Shown here one piece after another: positions 4,947-8,356 of a stretch of DNA of 8,356 bases (within the stretch, counting starts at the first letter, position 1; every line of letters starts with the position of its first letter). The position numbers and the translations under genes were made by a program. The notes below the pieces were generated by a model. The model was given only the letters and a program-made list of their open reading frames with translations, did no database searches and was not told the origin of the DNA. This stretch comes from Actinomycetota bacterium. Lineage in GTDB: Bacteria; Actinomycetota; Acidimicrobiia; Acidimicrobiales; Microtrichaceae. Location of the stretch: NCBI GenBank assembly GCA_009700815.1, contig WLLG01000074.1, positions 1 through 8,356 on the forward strand. Reading direction: 5' to 3'.

Positions 4947-5449
4947 GCTTCCCCGGCTTCGGGTGCCGCAACCCGTTCGGCAATATCGAGGACGGCTTCG
5001 ATCTCGAGCACGAGGTCGCCTGGCAGCGCGGCAACTCCGACCGCCAGTCGGGCATGTCGCCCACGGTCACCGAAGACCTCGACGAACACGCTTGAAGCGG
5101 CATCGATGACGCCGGTCTGCCCGCTGAAATCAGGTGTCGAGTTAACGACGCCGAATACGCGGACGATCTGTGACACCTCGTCGAGCGAACCGAGCTCGGC
5201 CCGGACCGTGGCGAGCAAGTTGATCGCAGCCGATCGGGCCGCTCCGCAGGCCGCATCGACGGATACCGATTCGCCGACCTTGCCAGTGAAGATCGAGCCA
5301 TCCGCGTGCGTTCCGAAGTGTCCGCCCACCCAGAGCTGCCGCCCAGAGCGTACTGCAGGCACGTACTCACCGAATGGCGGGAGTGGTTCCGGAAGAGTCA
5401 GCCCCAACCGCAAGAGTTGGGCTTCCGCGGAATCGGTTGATCGCTCCAT
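4943..5449 (-). CDS. RidA family protein (YjgF/YER057c/UK114), long subfamily
   Basis: A 168-aa trimeric-fold protein of the RidA superfamily, longer than the 128-aa E. coli RidA. Blocks: LGLTLPEPLPPFGEYVPAVRSG at 15-36, GKVGESVSVDAACGAARSAAINLLA at 56-80, LGSLDEVSQIVRVFGVVNSTPDF at 86-108, ASSVFVEVFGDRGRHARLAVGVAALP at 118-143 and LEIEAV at 148-153. Arg134 falls where the catalytic Arg105 of E. coli RidA lies, so hydrolysis of reactive enamine/imine intermediates is possible, though many long RidA members have other roles. It is the first gene of the ridA-CGNR-DUF1272 operon. No Shine-Dalgarno precedes the ATG at 5449. A TATCCT hexamer 6 nt upstream suggests a leaderless message. Confidence 0.88.
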   Translation of the reverse strand: MERSTDSAEAQLLRLGLTLPEPLPPFGEYVPAVRSGRQLWVGGHFGTHADGSIFTGKVGESVSVDAACGAARSAAINLLATVRAELGSLDEVSQIVRVFGVVNSTPDFSGQTGVIDAASSVFVEVFGDRGRHARLAVGVAALPGDLVLEIEAVLDIAERVAAPEAGEA

Positions 5450-5455
5450 CTATGC

Positions 5456-5485
5456 AGGATACGACATGGGTTTAACCTATGTCTA
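5456..5485 (-). promoter_or_regulatory. ridA promoter, leaderless, with operator between -35 and -10
   Basis: On the minus strand: -35 TAGACA (5480-5485, 5 of 6 to TTGACA), 18-bp spacer, -10 TATCCT (5456-5461), six bases, then the ATG at 5449. The spacer is almost filled by an inverted repeat (5463-5483). Confidence 0.65.
5463..5483. promoter_or_regulatory. Inverted-repeat operator candidate in the ridA promoter
   Basis: A 21-bp dyad: GACATGGGTT, central T, AACCTATGTC, with one mismatched pair. It overlaps the end of the -35 and fills the spacer, so a bound protein would block RNA polymerase (or act in the MerR manner). The bound protein is not known; the CGNR-type regulator in the same operon is a candidate. 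Confidence 0.6.
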
Positions 5486-5498
5486 CCACCTGGGTGGT
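5485..5498. promoter_or_regulatory. Second dyad (ACCACC-TG-GGTGGT) next to the ridA operator
   Basis: A perfect 6-bp-arm inverted repeat directly upstream of the ridA -35, between ridA and the divergent DUF4345-like gene. It could be a second binding site affecting either direction. Confidence 0.4.
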
Positions 5499-5546
5499 TC
5501 CGCGCGTCCCGGGAATGAGCGCCGCAGATCGCGTGTTTCCATTGCC

Positions 5547-5888
5547 ATGAGCGTTCCTGCCGTCCTCGGGGCGACCGCGTCCATCGTCGCCGGGTTGCTC
5601 GGCCTGATCTGGCCGAAGCGTGTGAGTCGCGTCATCGGGCTCGAACTCCCGGGGCCACTCGGCGTCTCCGAGTTCCGCGCCACGTACGGGGGGCTCTTCA
5701 TCGGAGCGGGCTGTGCGGTACTCGTCATTGGCTCCGCCGACGCTGCGCTCGTGCTCGGGGCGGCGTGGCTCGGAGCCTTCGCTGCTCGGGTGGCGTCGGT
5801 GGCCGTCGACCGGAACGCATCCAAGGAGAACATTGCAGGCTGCGCAATCGAACTTGGCGTCGGCGCGCTGCTCGTGCTCGGCCGCTAA
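5547..5888 (+). CDS. Small four-helix membrane protein, DUF4345-like
   Basis: A 113-aa integral membrane protein with four hydrophobic segments at about 3-22, 47-63, 66-86 and 97-112. The loop GLELPGPLGVSEFRATYGGLF (31-51), with Ser-Glu-x-Arg-Ala-Thr-Tyr-Gly-Gly, is the block I recognise from DUF4345-type proteins. No function is established for the family. The frame is open far upstream (to about 4605), but that part is antisense to ridA and the CGNR gene and is not protein-like. The ATG at 5547 is the first start that gives the normal family N-terminus. It has no clear ribosome site, so the start is less sure than the family. It is divergent from ridA and convergent with the GNAT gene 21 bp away. 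Confidence 0.68.
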   Translation: MSVPAVLGATASIVAGLLGLIWPKRVSRVIGLELPGPLGVSEFRATYGGLFIGAGCAVLVIGSADAALVLGAAWLGAFAARVASVAVDRNASKENIAGCAIELGVGALLVLGR

Positions 5889-5906
5889 CGCCGAGCACAT
5901 CTCGGC
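5874..5906. terminator. Hairpin between convergent genes, possible bidirectional terminator
   Basis: GTGCTCGGC (5874-5882) pairs perfectly with GCCGAGCAC (5890-5898) across a 7-base loop spanning the stop of the membrane protein gene. The second arm can instead pair with CTCGGC (5901-5906), so two exclusive hairpins exist. No T-run follows on either strand, so intrinsic termination is uncertain. Confidence 0.4.
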
Positions 5907-5909
5907 AGG

Positions 5910-5949
5910 TCAGCCCTTGCGCTGGAAGCGGTAGACGTTCGTCTCGCGT
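5910..5949 (-). repeat. GNAT-gene-tail repeat, copy C (inside the intact gene)
   Basis: Minus-strand RETNVYRFQRKG-stop. Core 5927-5944 is shared with copy A (17/18) and copy B (16/18). It marks the right edge of the GC-rich insert-like region. Confidence 0.75.
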
Positions 5950-6347
5950 TGGACGAATCCAAGCCTGCGATAGAGACGATTTGCAGCTTCACGAGATGGT
6001 CGAGAAGTGAGGTCAACCGTTCTCGCTCCAAGGCCCGCCGCAAGCTCAAGCGCTGCAGAATTGAGCGCCTCTCCCACACCTTTGCCGCGGGCCCCTGAAT
6101 CCACCACGACATCCTCGATCCATGCTCGTACACCTGTTGGTATCCGAAATACCACCAACGTCATGCATCCAAGAATCGGACCAGCATCCTCACGGGCCAC
6201 AAGCAGGTGACTCGCTCCTGATCCCAGCATCTCTTCTAGTTCAGCTGCAGTCGGAGCTGCGGATGATGCTGACAACTGAGGGATGAGCTGAGCAAAAGCC
6301 TCAACCAGTTCGGCGGTTACCTCTGCGCACTCCTCAACTTGAATCAT
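5910..6347 (-). CDS. GNAT family N-acetyltransferase
   Basis: A 145-aa single-domain GCN5-related acetyltransferase that would transfer acetyl from acetyl-CoA to an amine; the acceptor is unknown. The acetyl-CoA pyrophosphate loop RGKGVG is at 87-92, inside IEDVVVDSGARGKGVGEAL (77-95). The closing SRPSREAANRLYRRLGF (115-131) and RETNVYR (134-140) are typical. The ATG at 6347 gives the normal length; a longer frame to 6524 runs antisense to the PAC2 gene and is rejected. TATCAT ends 6 nt before this ATG, suggesting a leaderless message. The gene has the lower G+C of the flanking DNA (hand count 38/60 and 34/60 in two lines), unlike the block beyond its 3' end. Its tail is repeated twice more, at 4054 and 3304. 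Confidence 0.88.
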   Translation of the reverse strand: MIQVEECAEVTAELVEAFAQLIPQLSASSAAPTAAELEEMLGSGASHLLVAREDAGPILGCMTLVVFRIPTGVRAWIEDVVVDSGARGKGVGEALNSAALELAAGLGARTVDLTSRPSREAANRLYRRLGFVQRETNVYRFQRKG

Positions 6348-6353
6348 CGCTGA

Positions 6354-6359
6354 ATGATA
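6354..6359 (-). promoter_or_regulatory. GNAT gene -10 hexamer, leaderless layout
   Basis: Minus-strand TATCAT, six bases (TCAGCG), then the ATG at 6347. No clear -35. A GTGGA-GTA-TCCAC dyad lies just upstream at 6366-6378. Confidence 0.45.
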
Positions 6360-6388
6360 GGCCCGGTGGAGTATCCACATGCGACCGG

Positions 6389-6394
6389 TACCGT
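6389..6394 (+). promoter_or_regulatory. Possible PAC2 gene -10 hexamer, leaderless layout
   Basis: TACCGT, seven bases, then the ATG at 6402. No convincing -35. Confidence 0.3.
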
Positions 6395-6401
6395 GAACAC
6401 A

Positions 6402-7244
6402 ATGAGCCATCTGTTGTGGACGGATCGCCCGGCGGGAGATCGACCAGTAATGATCGTTGCGTTTGAGGGCTGGAATGACGCTGCCGACGCGGCCACCTCT
6501 GCTGTGGACTACCTCACCGAGCACCTTCAGGGCCGGGAGTTCGCCCAGATTGACCCAGAGGAGTTCTACGATTTCACTGCAACTCGTCCGCGTGTGCGAA
6601 GCCTTGGTGGTCTAGACCGCACAATCGACTGGCCTCGAAACACGTTCTCTTGGGCAACCCCTCAGGATGCTCCTGGCGGAATAGTTCTGATGCGAGGAGT
6701 CGAGCCTCAACTCAAATGGCGCGGCTTCTGCAGGCAGGTACTTCAGGTGGCCGCAGAGTTGAACTGCAGCATGGTGATTACTTTGGGTTCGCTCCTCGCA
6801 GATGTTGCCCACACGCGACCAACCCCCGTATTCGGTAACGCATACCTGCAGTCCGTGATCAATCGATTCAATTTGGACCAGGCTCACTATGAAGGCCCAA
6901 CTGGCATTGTGGGAGTGCTCCATACCGAATGTGTCAGCGCACAGATTGACTCGGCCTCTCTCTGGGCAGCAGTCCCCGCCTATGTCCCCTCTGCATCCTC
7001 ACCCAAGGCTGCGCTAGCACTAGTGCAGCGGGTCACCGAGGTGGCTGAACTGAAGCTGAACTCAGAAGGCCTAGCCGCAGCAGTCGCAGCCTACGAACAA
7101 GAGATCACCACGCTCGTATCTGAAGACGAGACAACGATTGACTACGTTCGCCATCTAGAGGAGCAGCATGATCGCAACGCTGGCTCCATCCAATCGGCTG
7201 ATGACCTAGTCGAAGAAGTTGAGCGCTTTCTGCGCGAGCAGTAG
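6402..7244 (+). CDS. PAC2 family protein
   Basis: A 280-aa cytosolic protein of the PAC2 family, related in fold to the eukaryotic proteasome-assembly chaperone 2. Many actinobacteria carry members; their molecular role is not settled. Blocks: RPVMIVAFEGWNDAADAATSAVDYL (14-38), FYDFTATRPRV (55-65), GVEPQLKWRGF (99-109), ITLGSLLADVAHTRPTPV (126-143), YEGPTGIVGVLH (163-174) and VPAYVPSASSPKAALAL (191-207). An acidic helical C-terminus follows. The ATG at 6402 gives the usual N-terminus just before RPV. Alternatives are GTG at 6393 and ATG at 6354; the latter overlaps the -10 of the divergent GNAT gene and is unlikely. No Shine-Dalgarno; possibly leaderless. It converges with mnhG after a 7-bp gap. 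Confidence 0.88.
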   Translation: MSHLLWTDRPAGDRPVMIVAFEGWNDAADAATSAVDYLTEHLQGREFAQIDPEEFYDFTATRPRVRSLGGLDRTIDWPRNTFSWATPQDAPGGIVLMRGVEPQLKWRGFCRQVLQVAAELNCSMVITLGSLLADVAHTRPTPVFGNAYLQSVINRFNLDQAHYEGPTGIVGVLHTECVSAQIDSASLWAAVPAYVPSASSPKAALALVQRVTEVAELKLNSEGLAAAVAAYEQEITTLVSEDETTIDYVRHLEEQHDRNAGSIQSADDLVEEVERFLREQ

Positions 7245-7251
7245 CTAGAGA

Positions 7252-7599
7252 CTATGGAAATTGCTCGGGTGGCTCCGCCTGACTCAGATCATCAATAACT
7301 GTGGCTTCGTCTAGCTGATCGCCTGATTCATAGGAGGCACGCGCCACCATGTGCGCTCCCACGGGTGCAGTCAGAAACTGCAACAGAATCACAAGCACCA
7401 ACAAGGTCGCGCCGGCAAGTTGATCGACTCTCAGGATGGCAGCAACAGCAACCAGAACCAGACCCAAGGTTGGTGGCTTTGTGGCTGCATGCATGCGGCC
7501 AAGCACGTCGGGAAAACGATACAGGCCGACTCCACCGAGTAACCCGAGCGCGCAACCAACAAGAATCAACGCAGCTGAAATGACCGTGGAAATACTCAT
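7252..7599 (-). CDS. mnhG: Na+/H+ antiporter subunit G (MnhG/MrpG)
   Basis: A 115-aa membrane subunit of the multi-subunit Mrp/Mnh cation/proton antiporter. Three hydrophobic segments (about 4-25, 42-57, 63-80) surround the family signature GLYRFPDVLGRMHAATKPPTLGL at 25-47, and TAPVGAHMVARASY (77-90) is the second conserved block. The last 25 residues form an acidic cytoplasmic tail. It is the last gene of the operon; its ATG overlaps the mnhF stop by 4 bp. The complex exports Na+ (and sometimes other cations) in exchange for protons and so supports salt and pH balance. Confidence 0.93.
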   Translation of the reverse strand: MSISTVISAALILVGCALGLLGGVGLYRFPDVLGRMHAATKPPTLGLVLVAVAAILRVDQLAGATLLVLVILLQFLTAPVGAHMVARASYESGDQLDEATVIDDLSQAEPPEQFP

Positions 7600-7856
7600 G
7601 CGCCGCGCCGCTCAATGAATCGCGCCACCATGGCCGTACCAAAGAATCCCACCATGGCCACAATGACCATCACGATCAAATAGGTGCTCTCGCCTGTGCG
7701 CGCAGACAGCACTGCAATCCCCATGACCAACAACGTCAGCAGAAGGTCAGTTGCAACTACTCGGTCAGCTAGCGACGGGCCCTGAACAAGGCGTGCAAGA
7801 GTGAACAACGCTCCTAGTGAGAGCAGAACAAATCCCAGATTTGTAACAAGAATCAT
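7596..7856 (-). CDS. mnhF: Na+/H+ antiporter subunit F (MnhF/MrpF)
   Basis: An 86-aa membrane protein with three hydrophobic segments (about 3-22, 37-52, 58-79). RLVQGPSLADRVVATDLL (22-39) is the MrpF signature, including the conserved D-R-V-x-A-x-D, and the protein ends in a short basic tail. Length is normal. It is coupled at both ends: its ATG overlaps the mnhE stop (7853-7856) and its TGA overlaps the mnhG start (7596-7599). Confidence 0.93.
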   Translation of the reverse strand: MILVTNLGFVLLSLGALFTLARLVQGPSLADRVVATDLLLTLLVMGIAVLSARTGESTYLIVMVIVAMVGFFGTAMVARFIERRGA

Positions 7857-8356
7857 GCGGGGCTCCCCTCTCTGCCAGAAGGATTCTCTAACGGCGGCCA
7901 GATAGGTGGCGGCTGAAGAATTGCCTGGCGATCCTCGGGCGAACCGAATGCATTGACTACATACTTTTCGAGTGCCAGGCCATCAGCTCGAACTTGTTCT
8001 GGGTCACCCACTTTTAGACAATGCACGTACAACACTGGTGGCACCGCGACTCCGTTGCGAACCTGCAAGTGCCCGGCCGGCGGTTCCGTACCGATCTTGC
8101 CAAACGCCTGCGGCCGGACATCCACTGTCAAGGTGCCGGGCGTCAGGGTGATCGCATTGGCCACAAACGCAGCTACTAAGGGCGAACACGCTCGCAGCGG
8201 AACCGCAACAATGCCTTCCTCGAGCTGAATTTTCCGACGCACAACCTCCCGTGCCACGCTCAGATTTGAAATCACCAGAGCCTTGGCAAACCAGAGACCG
8301 AACCGAATAACTGCGACTGGGTGCACTCCCGAGTGCCGCTCAGATCCTGGCGGAAA
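7853..8356 (-). CDS. mnhE: Na+/H+ antiporter subunit E (MnhE/MrpE), 5' end cut by window
   Basis: The frame is open to the window edge, so 167 residues are visible and the N-terminus, normally carrying the first membrane segments, lies outside. Visible family blocks, numbered from the first full codon at the edge, are a helix VIRFGLWFAKALVISNLSVAREVV (about 15-38), GIVAVPLRACSPLVAAFVANAITLTPGTLTVDV (48-80) and VLYVHCLKV (108-116). The GTG at 8326 is an internal codon, not the true start. A loop of Gly/Pro-rich sequence lies between the TPGTL block and the LYVH strand and appears longer than in the members I recall. It precedes mnhF with an ATGA overlap. Confidence 0.9.
   Translation of the reverse strand, partial: FPPGSERHSGVHPVAVIRFGLWFAKALVISNLSVAREVVRRKIQLEEGIVAVPLRACSPLVAAFVANAITLTPGTLTVDVRPQAFGKIGTEPPAGHLQVRNGVAVPPVLYVHCLKVGDPEQVRADGLALEKYVVNAFGSPEDRQAILQPPPIWPPLENPSGREGSPA

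Noticed and set aside
4714..5370. 218-aa open frame on the minus strand
   Set aside because: It overlaps ridA and the CGNR gene in another frame, with no recognisable domain.
4605..5546. Long upstream extension of the membrane protein frame
   Set aside because: It is antisense to ridA and the CGNR gene, Arg/Ser/Thr-rich and without domain sequence; it is a shadow of high-GC coding DNA.
3304..5949. Integron attC sites between cassettes
   Set aside because: The repeats encode a GNAT C-terminus and lack the R'/R'' core pairs (RYYYAAC/GTTRRRY), and no integron integrase is visible.
1..8356. tRNA, rRNA, riboswitch or insertion sequence
   Set aside because: No cloverleaf-like arms with a TTCRANYC-type loop, no rRNA-like stretch, no transposase and no terminal inverted repeats were found by eye on either strand.

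Overview
The window looks like chromosomal DNA of an actinomycete (Actinomycetota), lineage not resolved. Support: two split-barrel proteins of the PPOX/F420 type, an actinobacterial-style SoxR regulator, a PAC2-family protein, mnhE-F-G antiporter genes, and several start codons that sit 6-7 nt after a TANNNT hexamer, the layout of leaderless actinobacterial transcripts. The gene order is dense, with many 4-bp overlaps. No rRNA, tRNA, IS element or CRISPR array was seen.

Region 1 (1-1280): two convergent PlsC-type acyltransferases, the first cut by the left edge, both presumably acting in phospholipid or lysophospholipid acylation. Region 2 (1281-3278): a redox/F420 neighbourhood. An Rv1155-like split-barrel gene follows an unusual 18-bp tandem repeat and converges with soxR. 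soxR diverges from a two-gene operon (a muconolactone-isomerase-like small protein and a second PPOX/F420-type protein). The divergent promoter holds a perfect 18-bp SoxR box in a 19-bp -35/-10 spacer, so the pair is very probably SoxR-activated. The second PPOX gene ends in three 15-bp repeats.

Region 3 (about 3304-5949): a GC-rich insert-like stretch. By hand count, five sampled 60-base lines inside give about 68% G+C (205/300) against about 51% in six flanking lines (183/360). It carries a mntA-hepT toxin-antitoxin pair, a ridA / CGNR-zinc-finger regulator / DUF1272 zinc-ribbon operon, and a divergent DUF4345-like membrane protein. It is bounded at 3304 and 5910, and divided at 4054, by three same-orientation copies of the 3' end of a GNAT acetyltransferase gene. 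Only the 5910 copy is attached to a full GNAT gene. The simplest reading is serial insertion of cargo blocks at the 3' end of that gene, each block bringing its own replacement tail. No recombinase is visible in the window.

Region 4 (5910-8356): the GNAT gene, a divergent PAC2-family gene, and the end of an Mrp/Mnh Na+/H+ antiporter operon (mnhE cut by the right edge, mnhF, mnhG) on the minus strand, convergent with PAC2.
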